Source: an uncultured Desulfobacter sp. (GTDB taxonomy: Bacteria; Desulfobacterota; Desulfobacteria; Desulfobacterales; Desulfobacteraceae). Taken from it: a stretch of 64,000 nucleotides of DNA. The position numbers were made by a program, and so were the translations under genes. Under the pieces are notes generated by a model. It saw nothing but the letters and a program-made list of their open reading frames with translations, was not told the DNA's origin and made no database searches. Below are positions 9,300 to 21,000 of this stretch, in pieces; the stretch's first letter is position 1, and each line of letters starts with the position of its first letter. The stretch lies in NCBI RefSeq assembly GCF_963664415.1, contig NZ_OY761445.1:1886501-1950500 (forward strand). The letters run 5' to 3'.

Positions 9300-10400
9300 A
9301 TGTTAAAGTTAGGCACTCATAAAAAAATTACAATTTTTAATCCAGCCGACCACGGACCCTGGACCAGTATATTGACAAGCCTGCCGGACGTGATAGGATG
9401 CCGGAGAGTCGTTAACGTCAAACAGGATATGAACGTCATGCCCCTGAACACCGTGTTTTTGCCTGCAGGCCGGGACCGGGTGGTTGTCATGGATACCCCG
9501 CTCCCAATCCCCAAAGTATTTATTAAGCTGATAAGCCTGTCCATGGTCCGTCCCACAACCCTGGCCAAAAATGTGGTGCTTAAAAAAATCTGCATGGTGT
9601 ATCCCGGGGTCGCCATTGATATAGATCAGGTAAACAGGTTCAAGCAGGTGTGCGGATACGACACAAACAGATCAGGTGTACCGGCAGCGTATATTCAGTC
9701 CCTGTTCATCAGCATAATGTCGCGGTTCATATCATCTTCATATTTTCCCATCAGCCCCATGGGACTGATCCAGACCGGCCAGTCTTTTGAACTGATCCAG
9801 GCTGTGTCACCTGGGCTGAAACTGGATCTTTACTGCCGGATTCTGGATATGACCCGGACGGAAAAAGGCGTTGTCTCCCGGTTTCTTATGGAAGCGGCCA
9901 TAGCCGGTGATCATGCTGAAAAAAAGGCTTTTGCACAATCAGATGAAAAAAAATTGGTATGGCATGGAATTGCCACCTATCTCACCCGGTCAAAAGCCCG
10001 GGAACCAAAGGGAAAAAATCAACCGCCCCGGGACATACACCTGCCCGCGAAGGAAATCATTGACGTGCCGGCCAACACTGGCCGGCGCTACGCCGCCGTA
10101 TCCCGGGATTTCAACCCCCATCATCTTTATACCTGGACAGCCTTGCCCATGGGCTTTAAACAGCCCATTGCCCACGGCATATGGAGCATGGCCCGGGCCG
10201 GCGCAAGTCTTGAAAAGGCTGCGGGTTATCCAGCACTCACGGGTATGGACGGAAATTTGAAACTGCCGATTTTCATGCCGGCACGGATCACCCTGGGATA
10301 CACTTTTTCGGGAACAAATGCCCGGTTTGAACTGCGGGATAAAGCCAAAGGCGTCCCGCACCTGAAAGGCAGTTTTCGCTTTTCTCCAACAACAATCTGA
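9300..10400 (+). CDS. MaoC-like (hot-dog fold) dehydratase
   Basis: A 366-residue protein whose C-terminal third carries the MaoC/hydratase-2 signature: YAAVSRDFNPHH (catalytic Asp/His pair, near residues 260-275) and KQPIAHGIWSMA shortly after. The N-terminal part looks like a degenerate second hot-dog domain. Family members hydrate or dehydrate enoyl-thioesters in fatty-acid or polyketide metabolism. It is divergent from the NAD-type gdh gene across a 73-base gap and 26 bases upstream of the DMT transporter gene. The start codon has no good ribosome site, so the N-terminus is uncertain. Confidence 0.8.
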   Translation: MLKLGTHKKITIFNPADHGPWTSILTSLPDVIGCRRVVNVKQDMNVMPLNTVFLPAGRDRVVVMDTPLPIPKVFIKLISLSMVRPTTLAKNVVLKKICMVYPGVAIDIDQVNRFKQVCGYDTNRSGVPAAYIQSLFISIMSRFISSSYFPISPMGLIQTGQSFELIQAVSPGLKLDLYCRILDMTRTEKGVVSRFLMEAAIAGDHAEKKAFAQSDEKKLVWHGIATYLTRSKAREPKGKNQPPRDIHLPAKEIIDVPANTGRRYAAVSRDFNPHHLYTWTALPMGFKQPIAHGIWSMARAGASLEKAAGYPALTGMDGNLKLPIFMPARITLGYTFSGTNARFELRDKAKGVPHLKGSFRFSPTTI

Positions 10401-10426
10401 TACCGCATAAAACCTGAAAGGAAATT

Positions 10427-11311
10427 ATGGGTTCTGCATTTGCGCTGGCATGCGCATTTTTCTGGGCCTTTGCCGTTATCCTGTTTAAAAAGGCAGGGGA
10501 AAGCTTCTCGCCCATTGCCCTGAATATTTACAAAAGTGTTGTGGCCATGGTTCTGATCGGCATGACCATGCTGGTCATGGGCATTCCGTTTTTCCCTGAT
10601 GCGGCACCGCGTGTATGGTGGCTTCTTATCCTGTCGGGATTATTCGGCGTTACCCTGGCCGACATATTTTATTTTTCCAGCCTGAACCACCTGGGTGCCG
10701 GCATGGTGGCAGTGGTGGAGTGCCTGTATCTGCCCTGCGTTCTCGTATTTTCCTACATCCTCTTAGGCGAACGAATGGGGTTTTGGGGGATCATCGGAAG
10801 TGCCCTTGTTCTTTGCGCCATTCTGGTAGGCGCAGTGTCCCTAAAGGATTTAACCTCCGGGAACTTCGGCAGAGGCCAAAATATGTGGGGAATTTGTGCA
10901 GGCGTCCTTGCCATGATGTTCGTGGCGCTGGGGATCGTGATTGCAAAGGATGTGCTGGACCAGGCCGATGTATTCTGGGCCACGTTTGTCAGGGTTACGG
11001 CCGGGTTAGTCGGCCTTGTGCCCATTGTATTGTGCCACCCGGAACGAATGCGGTTTGTCCGGGAGCTCAAATTTTCAAAAGCCTGGCTCAATGCCTTTCC
11101 GGCAACAGTGAGCGGCAACTATATTGCCCTGGTACTCTGGTTAGCGGGCATGAAATACACCACCGCATCCAAGGCCGCAGTCTTAAATCAGATGTCCACC
11201 ATCTTTATATTTATCCTGGCCACGGTGTGGCTCAAGGAAAAAATGACGGCCCAGCGGCTGGCCGCAATTTTTCTGGCGGTTACAGGGGCATATCTTGTAA
11301 TTTTCAATTAA
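10427..11311 (+). CDS. EamA/DMT-family membrane transporter
   Basis: A 294-residue inner-membrane protein with about ten hydrophobic helices in two similar halves, the EamA (drug/metabolite transporter) layout. The first half begins at residue 1 with a helix and a short FKKAGESFSPI loop; the second half begins near residue 150 (MWGICAGVLAMMFVALG). Such proteins export amino acids, nucleotides or other small metabolites. The substrate is not predictable here. It follows the MaoC-like gene by 26 bases with a GGAAA ribosome site, so the two are probably co-transcribed. Confidence 0.85.
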   Translation: MGSAFALACAFFWAFAVILFKKAGESFSPIALNIYKSVVAMVLIGMTMLVMGIPFFPDAAPRVWWLLILSGLFGVTLADIFYFSSLNHLGAGMVAVVECLYLPCVLVFSYILLGERMGFWGIIGSALVLCAILVGAVSLKDLTSGNFGRGQNMWGICAGVLAMMFVALGIVIAKDVLDQADVFWATFVRVTAGLVGLVPIVLCHPERMRFVRELKFSKAWLNAFPATVSGNYIALVLWLAGMKYTTASKAAVLNQMSTIFIFILATVWLKEKMTAQRLAAIFLAVTGAYLVIFN

Positions 11312-11377
11312 TCAATTACCTACCGAAAAAACGGGTTTAAAAAGCCTCTTTAAATCACGCCGGATTTATTGTAATCA

Positions 11378-12751
11378 ATGGGCATGGAGGAGATAACAAA
11401 ACCTGTGCCCATGCGTGTGGCCATCGTGGATGATGAGCCCATTGCATGCAGAGAAATAGAGCGAGGACTCAGCCGCCGTTCCGATTATGAAATTGAATCA
11501 TTTGGGGATGGCGAAACTTTTGTCCAGCGCATGAAAACAACCCACTTTGACCTGCTGCTGTGTGACTTGAAACTGCCGGGCATAGACGGCATTGAAGTGC
11601 TTTCCACGGTTAAAAAGCGATCCCCTGACACCGAGGTGATTATTTTCACAGGGTTCGGTTCTGTTGAAACCGCGGTTGAGGCGGTCCAGGCAGGCGCCTT
11701 TCACTTTCTGGTCAAACCGGTAAAAATGGATCTGCTCTTCTCTTTAAGCCAACGGGCGCTAAAGGCTGTCCAGCTTGTCCGGGAAACAGAGGCGCTAAAA
11801 AAAGCATTGATCAAACAGTCCCGGGAGCAGTTCCTCATTGGCCATTCTCCAGCCATTCAGGACGTACTTCAAATGATTGACAAGGTCAAATCCTTGAACT
11901 GCAATGTGTTGATCCAAGGAGAGAGCGGTACCGGCAAAGAGCTTGTGGCCCGGGCTCTTCATTTTTCAGGGGCGCGCCGGAAAATGCCGTTTATCGCCTT
12001 TTCCTGCGGCGGCTTCTCCGACGATCTGATTACCAACGAATTATTCGGCCATGAAAAAGGGGCCTTTACCGGAGCGGCAGCCACCAAAGCCGGATTGCTG
12101 GAATCGGCAGACAAAGGCACGATTTTTTTAGATGAAATCGGCATGATGCCGCCGAACATGCAGGTAAAGCTATTACGGTTCATCCAGGAACGAAATCTTC
12201 TGCGGGTGGGGGGAACCAAGCCTATTTCGGTGGATGCCCGCCTGATCGCCGCCGGCAACCACGACCTGAAAAAAGAGGTTGAACTCAACAACTTCAGGGA
12301 AGATCTTTATTACCGTCTCAATGTGGTCTCAATCCAGCTGCCGCCCCTGCGACACCGCAAAGAGGACATCCCCCTGCTCATCCAACATTTCATGACCCGG
12401 TACAACAAGCAATTTAAAAAAGAGGTATCCGGTGTGGACAAAAAAGCCATGGCGGTCCTCAACCAGTACCCTTTTCCAGGCAATGTCCGGGAACTTGAAA
12501 ATATTGTTGAACGGGGTGTCGCCCTGACCGAAAACAAATACATCGGATGTGAAGACCTGCCCCGGGATCTGATTGAACTTTCATTTACCAGTGTGAATGA
12601 ATCCCAGCTGGACTCCCTGGAAGAGGTTGAAAAAAAATATATTGAAAAGGTATTGGAACAAACCGCATTCAACAAGGGCAAAGCCGCCCAGATCTTAAAA
12701 CTTCCCAGAACTACCCTGTGGCGGAAAATGAAAAAGTATCGTTTAGAATAA
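11378..12751 (+). CDS. Sigma-54-dependent response regulator, NtrC family
   Basis: A 457-residue activator with three domains. The receiver (about 11-130) has the acidic pair in IVDDEP, the phospho-acceptor Asp in LLLCDLKLPG and the Lys in LVKPVK. The AAA+ domain (about 150-380) has Walker A GESGTGKE, the sigma-54 contact loop GAFTGA and Walker B GTIFLDEIG. A Fis-type helix-turn-helix ends the protein (GKAAQILKLPRTTLWRKMKKY). It activates promoters bound by RNA polymerase with RpoN after phosphorylation by a partner kinase. No kinase gene is adjacent; the kinases at 2312, 58434 and 61729 are candidates only. Confidence 0.92.
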   Translation: MGMEEITKPVPMRVAIVDDEPIACREIERGLSRRSDYEIESFGDGETFVQRMKTTHFDLLLCDLKLPGIDGIEVLSTVKKRSPDTEVIIFTGFGSVETAVEAVQAGAFHFLVKPVKMDLLFSLSQRALKAVQLVRETEALKKALIKQSREQFLIGHSPAIQDVLQMIDKVKSLNCNVLIQGESGTGKELVARALHFSGARRKMPFIAFSCGGFSDDLITNELFGHEKGAFTGAAATKAGLLESADKGTIFLDEIGMMPPNMQVKLLRFIQERNLLRVGGTKPISVDARLIAAGNHDLKKEVELNNFREDLYYRLNVVSIQLPPLRHRKEDIPLLIQHFMTRYNKQFKKEVSGVDKKAMAVLNQYPFPGNVRELENIVERGVALTENKYIGCEDLPRDLIELSFTSVNESQLDSLEEVEKKYIEKVLEQTAFNKGKAAQILKLPRTTLWRKMKKYRLE

Positions 12752-13011
12752 TCTGTTTAACCTCAAACCCAAAAACTTCTTAATATTCAAATTCAACGAA
12801 CAGACTATATGTTGTGGTCCATGATTTTTTGGCAAAAGAATTCAATCATACCATCATTGTGGACTTTTTAGTTTTTAAAATTTTTACTTCCTTTCATTCC
12901 TCAAAAAGATCCTGGAATTATATTGAACAAAAGTAAATGTAGTTAACCGGTCAGAGTGGCAAGACGGGGTTGGTTGGACGATCCAAACTGGGGTGATGAA
13001 AATCGACTGTT

Positions 13012-14259
13012 TTACCCCATGCAAAAATGTTCCAATTTTTGTTCCCTAATTTTTATCAGCCGATTTACCTCAACCCTTCTTGCTTGCACGGACTTGCCGA
13101 TGTTTTTCCTGAACCACTCATTTACGGCACTGGTTTTAACGGTTTCCAGGGCTTTCTGTACAACCTCACGGGTAGTTTCAGCGACCATAGCAGCAAGGCC
13201 TAAAATGAAAACTGTGAAGCCACTTTTGGCCTGATCCTGCTCAAGTCGCTTCATTTTACCAAAAACGGACTCAATAACCTCAGACGATCCAAGCAAGCGG
13301 TCGTTTTTACCGGCTTTCTGAGATTCGTGTTTTACAAACATGAGCAACTCAGACCGAATTCGCTTTCCTTGGATAGTCCGGGCGGTAAAGGTGGGGATAA
13401 CGTTTAAATCATGATGAGACTCTCTATAAAGTCCTTGAAATTTGACAAACATTTCAGCTTCCTTGACAACGGTCACAACATCCTTCCACCTGTAAAGATC
13501 ATTCCGAAACTCTTTCAGCCAACCGAGTTTCTCGTCAAGATAGTCCTTGGTACAGTCAAGGCATTCAGTTGACTCAGGACCATCCATAAAATGAAGTTTG
13601 TCTGTTCCCCATTTGATCAAGGTGTCAACATTCATATACCTGGCCTTACTTCTCTGATTCGGAGGTGCAATCGCCGCCAGAGTCGTCTGCTGGACCTTTT
13701 TTCTTGTGGAGGCAGCATTGGCAATGAAACATTTCCAACGCTCATCGGCATCAAGTTCCCGTTTCAAAAGAGTTGCGGCTTTATGCGTGATGTCATAGAC
13801 GAACGTAGTGCAGGGGAAGGCTTTGCAAAACTGTTCGATGCCGGATTTAACATCCGAACCGTGATCACTGATGATCTGTTTGGGAATACCGGTTTGCTTA
13901 ATGGTGCTCTTCAATTGTTTGTAAACGACATCCCCGTTGGATTGGCTGACTGGAAATAATGCTAACGGTTCGACATCTTCATGGGAGAGATTTGTTTCGG
14001 ATTCAGGGAGACGGCTTTGTCGAATTCCTAAAATCAGCAGGCATTTCTCTTTGCCCCATTGAACGGTATGATCAACAATCCAGATCCAGTCATCGGCTTT
14101 CTCCTTTTGCCGGGTCAGCTTGTAATAACCGAGCCGGAGAATCCAAAATCGACCTGAGTACCAGGACGGAGCCTTGCCCTCTTTTTTAAAAAATGTCGAC
14201 ATCAGCGAGAGGGTTCGCTCGGCACCCCTCAAACTGGCGCAGGATTTCAGAACAAGCAT
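13012..14259 (-). CDS. DDE transposase catalytic frame
   Basis: A 415-residue frame from its first ATG, but the open frame extends upstream without a stop to the A9 tract near 14356, so the product is probably made as a fusion with the coiled-coil frame. Catalytic acids are visible: the first Asp in WIVDHTVQWGKE, the second in QIISDHGSDVK, and the Glu in GSSEVIESVFGKMK. The spacing suits an RNase-H-type DDE transposase. The C-terminus is basic and helical. The stop lies 20 bases inside the left end of the element. Confidence 0.8.
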   Translation of the reverse strand: MLVLKSCASLRGAERTLSLMSTFFKKEGKAPSWYSGRFWILRLGYYKLTRQKEKADDWIWIVDHTVQWGKEKCLLILGIRQSRLPESETNLSHEDVEPLALFPVSQSNGDVVYKQLKSTIKQTGIPKQIISDHGSDVKSGIEQFCKAFPCTTFVYDITHKAATLLKRELDADERWKCFIANAASTRKKVQQTTLAAIAPPNQRSKARYMNVDTLIKWGTDKLHFMDGPESTECLDCTKDYLDEKLGWLKEFRNDLYRWKDVVTVVKEAEMFVKFQGLYRESHHDLNVIPTFTARTIQGKRIRSELLMFVKHESQKAGKNDRLLGSSEVIESVFGKMKRLEQDQAKSGFTVFILGLAAMVAETTREVVQKALETVKTSAVNEWFRKNIGKSVQARRVEVNRLIKIREQKLEHFCMG

Positions 14260-14342
14260 GATGAACAGATAGACATAACCTGCAGAATATGTATGGAAAC
14301 GAGGTTTCGTTCCAAAGCCCGTCAGAGGTTCTGGTCTTATTG

Positions 14343-14618
14343 CTATAGGTTGAGATTTTTTTTTAATCGTTCGATCTCCTCCTGCATCTGTTCGATTTGC
14401 CGAGCCTGATTTATAATGGTCGCTTTGTATTCTTTTTTGTTGTGTTCCATATATTTGATTTTTTTTCGAAGCAGTTTGATTTGGTATTTAGCGTCTTTTG
14501 TTTTCGTTTTCCATTGATCCCTGCTTTTTTTAAAAAATCGTACCAATTTTGATTTCGGTGTTTTGAAGCTGCGAGATTTCTTTTGATTCTCTTGTTTAAC
14601 GGTCATTTTTTCCCTCAT
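14343..14618 (-). CDS. Transposase N-terminal frame (basic coiled coil)
   Basis: A 91-residue, very lysine-rich protein. Residues about 25-90 are a coiled coil (QIKLLRKKIKYMEH, then RQIEQMQEEIERLKKN), which fits a DNA-binding and multimerisation arm. The frame ends at TAG just after a run of nine adenines on the coding strand (about 14356-14364). The next frame is in the -1 phase and is open across the A run, so a slip there would produce a fused transposase, as IS3-type OrfA/OrfB elements do. It is a real gene because it lies wholly inside the IS boundaries. Confidence 0.7.
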   Translation of the reverse strand: MREKMTVKQENQKKSRSFKTPKSKLVRFFKKSRDQWKTKTKDAKYQIKLLRKKIKYMEHNKKEYKATIINQARQIEQMQEEIERLKKNLNL

Positions 14619-14805
14619 GTAATGGATTTAATTGTGTGTTTTACACGAGGATATAACTACCTGATATTATAGCAAAAATATAGACTTATTTTTTTCTTAA
14701 ATAATTTCAATGCATTACCGATAAAACCGGGTACTATTGTTGGAACAATTTTATCATAAATTTTCAAACCGTATGGGGCCAATTTTCATCACCCCAGATC
14801 CAAAC

Positions 14806-15015
14806 TCAATATAACAAGAGAATTACGATTTCCAAATTTTCTGACAAACATCATTCTAATCTAACTTTAAAAAACTAATCACCCAAATTTCATATTCACT
14901 TAAAATAAATTTGATATTGAGATTCATCTAATCAATTGTGTTTATTTTAAGGTTTTGGGCAAGCCTTGATTTTAACATGCAAAACGCCCAATAATTCTAT
15001 TTTGGGAGAGTGAAT
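14806..15015 (+). promoter_or_regulatory. AT-rich leader of the rhs gene
   Basis: About 210 AT-rich bases between the IS right end and the rhs start. A GGGC...GCCC inverted pair lies near 14955-14990. GGAG at 15005-15008 is seven bases from the ATG at 15016, which is why I choose that ATG over the GTG at 15010. No clear promoter boxes are visible. The IS insertion separates this leader from whatever lay upstream. Confidence 0.4.
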
Positions 15016-18000
15016 ATGTCTAAGATATTCTATGTTACCCTGATTTCATGCCTCTTATTCTCTATTTCGTCCATCGGTTGGGCAGAAACCACCCAGTTTG
15101 GTTACGATAATCTCAACCAGGTTACGTCTGTCACCTATGCAGACGGCAGTACCGTATCCTTTTCATATGATGAGACCGGTAACCGCAGCGTCCATGGCGT
15201 TACACCGGCAACAGATACCGATGGCGACGGCTTAAGTGATTACCTGGAAAATCTTGCGGGAACAAGTGCTGAAAATGCTGATTCTGATGGAGATGGCCTG
15301 CCCGACGGTGAAGAGGATACAAACCGGAACGGCTGGAAAGACGCAGGAGAAACCACAGGTCTAAACCCGGATACGGATTCCGACGGCATGAACGACGGGT
15401 GGGAGGTTGAGTATGCCCTTGATCCCCTGTCAAATGATGCTGGCCTGGACCCGGATGAAGACGGATTCACCAACCTGGAAGAGTATACGGCAGATTCCGA
15501 TCCCATGGATTCGACATCAACCCCATCATCTGTCGCCCCTGTTCCCGCCGTTTCTCCCCTTGGCCTGGTCATCGCCCTGCTGGTTCTGGCTGTACTGGGA
15601 GTAAAGATATCTGCAAGAACAAAAAAATCCTTTCTATTGATTCCCATTGTCCTGGCAATATTTTTTCATGGACCTGGATTGGTTGCAAATGCATTTGGGG
15701 GAACTGATTCCCTGCCCGGCTTCAGGCAGGAAAATGCCGATCCCATAAGTCCGGAGGAATCCCATAGAATTATTTCAGCCTCGGGAGCATCTGTCCGGGC
15801 ATCTGCCCAGGAAATTATTGCCCTGGATACAGCCGCGACTACCACGGATACAATACAGGCGATGGCAAGGTCCCTGAAAAATGATGCCGACCTGATATAC
15901 GAATATGTACACGACAAAATCACCTATAGCCCGGTCTGGGGGTCAATCAAGGGAGCGGAGGCCACACTGGCGGACGGTGTAGGCAACAGCTTTGACCAGT
16001 CCTCCTTAATGATCGCCTTGCTGCGGGCGGCAGGATACACGGCCAATTATAAATTCGGAACCCTGCGGCTCACCTGGGATGAAGTCAAGGACTGGCTTGG
16101 GATAAGCACGGTTGACGGCCTGAACATACTCTCCAACGGCGGTGTTCCCTTGAAAAAATATGTGTATTCAGGTGGAGATTTTGCCTTTGCCGATGTCGGC
16201 CATGTTTGGGTCGAAGTTCAAATTGACGGGACCGCCTATGTGTTTGACCCTTCCTACAAAACCCATACCGTAACAGCCCCGATCGATTTCTCCACGGCCA
16301 TGGGCTACGACCGCACCGCCTTTCTGGCCAACGCCAAAAGTGGTGCGGTTGAAGGTACAAATTATATACAAAACGTTAATAAAACCAACATTGCAAACGA
16401 TTTAAGCGCCTTTACAAACAGCTTGCACCAGGAAATTAAAACCACTTACCCGGGTGCCACCCTTGAAGAGATCACAGGCGGGCTGGTCATAATCCCAGCA
16501 GATGGCATTTTGCGACAGACTTCACTTCCCTACGATAATGACGAAACCATCAAAGAAACCTGGACCGACATTCCCAATTCCTACAGAACCAATTTTACCA
16601 TCCAGCACCAGGGCATAGACATTCTTTTATATACGGATGAGACCTATGGCAAAAGGCTCAGCCTGTTTTATAATAACTCCGTCCAGCCGGTCCTCACCAG
16701 GGATGGAACAGTGCTTGCCACCGGAACGGCTGCCACGGCAAACACCAGTGTGGATATCACCATCATTGTAGACCACCCTTATGCCGCTTTAAGCGGTACC
16801 TACCAGGACCAGACCCGGACCTTCAGCATACTTGCCGGCGGAAGCTACAACATCGTCAACGGCTGGGCCGAAACCACCCGGGGAATGATCGAAAAGCACC
16901 GTAAATTACTCAACCAGTACAAAGCTGACGGGCAAACAGACGATTCAGAAGAAGTCCTGGGAGAAACCCTGGCCATGATGGGCTTTGCCTGGCTGGCCGA
17001 GGTCCAGATGTCTGATAAACTGATGGATGCCATGCTCAAGACGCACACGACCCATCACCATGTCCTTGGCGTCTGCGGCCAGAACCAGAGCCCATATATT
17101 GACCTTCCCATGGGGGCTGTCAGCACACTCAGCCTTGAAAGTGATACAGCTGCCGGGACAGCCTCGTTTTTTGCATCCTCAGGCCGGTCCAGTGCCATGG
17201 AATGGGGGGTAATCGAACAATTTCAGCCCAACTCCGCAGTCTGTACGGTCAAACTTTTGGATATAGCCAACCAAGAGGGCAGTAAAATATTTGAAGCCAA
17301 CTCCTCTAACTGGAGTTCAATAGAAACCCAGCTTGAAGCCAACGGGTACAGCGCAAATGAGATTGCCAACGTTCAGGCTTATGTCAATGCAGGCTACAAT
17401 GTTATTGTCCCCCATAACGGCAACCTGACCCAGGGCGACTGGCAGGGCATCGGATTCCTGGCCGTATCATCAGCCGGCAACTCTATCGGCCACATCATTT
17501 CCGGCGGGTTGAGCGGAGGGTTCGCAGATACGGTCTTTGATGCGGATTCCGGAGAAACCTCTTCAACCGCCGACCAGGGCACAAGCTCAGCTACCAATGA
17601 TGTATCCGATGAACCCATAGACCTTGTGACCGGGGATTACCTTTACGACCATTCGGACCTCACCCTTGGCAATGGCGCCCAGCCCTTTGCCATGGCCTTT
17701 GCCCGGACCTACAACTCTGCCAGCCGTTTGACTGACTCAGGCCTGGGCCTTGGATGGACCCACAAATACGCGGTCAGTGCAACAGAAGACAACGATGGGT
17801 TCTTAGGCCTTGGAGAGCGCTCCGCCATTGACGCGGTGGCAGCCATGGTTGAAATTTACGTGACCATGGACCTGCTCACACAAAACCGTGATCTTGACAC
17901 CCTGGTCATCGCCTCCATCGGCCACCGCTGGTTCATGGACCGGCTCATTAACAATGTGGTGTCGGTGAATATCCCCGGCAGCACCAAACGGTTTGTAAAA

Positions 18001-21000
18001 CTGGCTGACGGCAGTTTTAATGCCCCGCCTGGTGACGGGTCTGTCCTGACCTTGGAAGCGGATGACTCTTACCTTGTCCGGACCAAGCACGGCGTTGAGC
18101 TTGATTTTAATGCCGACGGCAGGATGACGGCCTGGACAGACGCCAACGGCAACGTTCTGACCTTTGCCTATGATACCGGCGGAGCGCTTCAGACCATCTC
18201 CAACGGCATGGGAAAGGCCCTATCCCTTTCCTATTCCAATGACCGGATCAGCCAGGTCTCCGACGGAACGGGAAGAAGCGTATCTTACACCTATGATACT
18301 AACGGTAACCTCACCCAGGTGACTGATACGGAAGGCAACAACACGGTATTTGAATACGATGAGCCTGGCCGGTTGACCCGGATCTTTTATCCGGACAATC
18401 CTACAAGTCCATTTGTCACCAACACCTTTGACGCCAACGATAAGGTCATGACCCAGGCCGATGCCAACGGCCTGGCCTGGCAGTATTACATATCCGGATA
18501 CCGGACCGAGGAGGTCAACCCCTTGGCCCAAGGCAACACGGCTTATTACGATAAAAACGGCAATGCCGTTCGCCGGACCGACCCGCTGGATAACGAAACC
18601 ATCCTGGAATATGACGGCCAAAAGCGCGTGGTCAAAGAGACCAAGCCCGAAGGAAATTATACCGAATATGTGTATGATGACCTTCATAATCCGGTCACCG
18701 TTACCCAGTATCCCAAACCCGGGTCAACCCTTGGCGCCATTGTGAACCAGTTTACCTATGACGCCACCTTCAGCAAGGTCCTGACCGCCACCGATCCTTT
18801 GGGCCGCGTAACCACCTTTGAATATGACAGTAACGGCAACCTGACCCGGATGGAACAACCCGAAGTGGACGGTCAGATCCCGGTGACCCTGATGACCTAC
18901 AACGCCCGGGGCCAGGTTCTGACAAAAACCGATCCCGAAGGCCGCATCACCCGGTATACTTATGACGGTACCACCGGAGATCTTTTGTCTGTGGTCACGG
19001 ACGATACCGGTCTTGCCCTCACCACCCAGTTCACCTACGATAATGTGGGCAATATCCAATCCCAGACCGATCCTGAAGGCCATACCACCACCCTTGCCTA
19101 CAACGGACTTCGTCTGCCTGAGCAGGAAACAGGGCCTGCCCCGTTCAGTTATGTAACAACGTATGATTACGACGAACAGGGTCGCCTGACCCAAACCAAG
19201 CGCCAAACAAACGATACCAGTCAGCCCTGGCAGACCCAAACCGTGACCTACACCCCCACGGGTAAAAAATATATTGTCACTGATCCCGAAGGCAACCAGA
19301 CCACCCACGCCTATGACGAGGCTGACCGGCTGTCACAGATCACCAACGCTGAAAGTCAGACCACTACATATGTTTATGATGATGCCGGCAGACTTTACCA
19401 GGTAATTGACGCCAAAAGCCAAACCGCCCGGCAAATCACCTACACGGCCGGTGGCCTGAAAGAGACCGAAACAGATGCCAACGGCAACACCACCCTGTAT
19501 ACATATGACGGCTTTAATCGCCCGGACCGGACCACATATCCGGACACCTCCTATGAATCCTATGCCTGGGATGATGCCGGCAACCTAACATCAAGACTCA
19601 CCCGGGCCGGTCAGACCATTTCCTTTACCTATGATGACCTGAACCGGCTGGCATCCAAAATCCTGCCCGGGCCTGAAACCATTACCTACACCTATGATCT
19701 GACCGGGCTTCAAGAGGGTGTAACGGACAGCCTGGGTACAATCTCCCATACGTATGACAATGCCCTGCGCCTGACCGGGGTAACCTACCCGGACGGCAGA
19801 GCCATAGGCTACCAGTATGACGGCAACAGCAACCGGACCCGATTGACCTATCCGGATAACGCCTATGTCACTTACACCTATGACGTCCTGAACCGGATCA
19901 CGGACATCAAGCAGGCCGGCGGCACAACGCTTCTGGCCCATTACGACTACGATGCCCTGTCCCGGCGGACCACCCTGACCTACGGCAACGGCACCACCAC
20001 CACCTACTCCTATGAAATCGACAATGATCTTTCATCTCTTGCCCTGGTCCATGCCGCAGGCACGGCCACCTATACCTTTACCACCAACAATATCGGCATC
20101 AGAACCCAGACGGATATTGATGACTACCGGTTTGTTTACCGTCAGGGCGGCATCGTCAGCACGGCCTACACCCCCAACAACCTGAACCAGTACACAGCCG
20201 TGGGAAGCCTCAATCCCGCATATGACGGAAACGGAAACCTGACGTCTGACGGCACCAACACCTATACATATGACGCGGAAAGCCGTCTGGTCACCGCCGT
20301 TACACCAAACCATACGGCAGCTTACACATACGACCCTATGGGCCGCAGAATTGAAAAGGAGGTAGACGGCGTAACAACCAGGTATCTGCACGACGGTAAC
20401 CAGGTGATTGTGGAATATAACAGCACCGGAACCGAACTACGGCGTTACATATATGGCCCCGGCATCGACCAACCCGTCTGCATGATCACAGGCTCCGCTA
20501 CCTACTATTATCAGTTTGACGGCTTAGGATCTGTGGCGGCTCTGACAGACGAAACCGGAGCCTTGCAGGAAATTTACGCCTACGATGTATTTGGACAGCC
20601 TAACGGAACCAGCTATCTGGGTAATCCTTACCTTTATACCGGCAGGGCGTACGACCCGGAAAGCGGGCTTTACTACTACCGGGCCAGATATTATAATTCC
20701 ATTATCGGTAGATTTTTGCAGCCTGATCCTATCGGCTACAGCGACGGAATGAACCTGTATGGTTATGTCTCAAATAATCCCACGACGCTTGTGGATCCGG
20801 CGGGATTGTGCTCTAATAGTGGCGGAACATTCGCAATGGCCGCGACAATGGCAATCCCAATAGCCGCAGCAGACGGCCCGGCACCGGTCGGAAAAGTTAT
20901 TGCTGGGGGAATGTTGGCTGGCGCGGCGGTCTACGACATGACCCAACGTACCTATGTGACCTACACGCTGACCAACGCGACAGGACAGATATATGCTGGC

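Larger units (their letters stand above)
12989..14796 (-). mobile_element. Complete IS element with 9-bp target duplication
   Basis: Bounded by 15-bp perfect inverted ends TGGGGTGATGAAAAT (12989-13003 and the complement at 14782-14796). The same nine bases, GATCCAAAC, lie directly outside both ends (12980-12988 and 14797-14805), a clean target duplication. The 1808-bp element carries two minus-strand frames, 14343-14618 and 13012-14259, joined by a likely -1 frameshift on an A9 tract. I could not assign an IS family. It sits between the NtrC-type regulator and the rhs gene, in the rhs upstream region. The 228 bases before it (12752-12979) hold no gene I can see. Confidence 0.88.

Noticed and set aside
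14940..15009. A riboswitch in the rhs leader
   Set aside because: The GGGC/GCCC pair alone does not match any riboswitch consensus I know, including cyclic-di-GMP types.
18220..19941. Long minus-strand frames inside the rhs gene
   Set aside because: Gly/Val/Ile-rich antisense shadows of YD repeats. They recur in the same place in the second rhs copy only because the sense strand is repeated.
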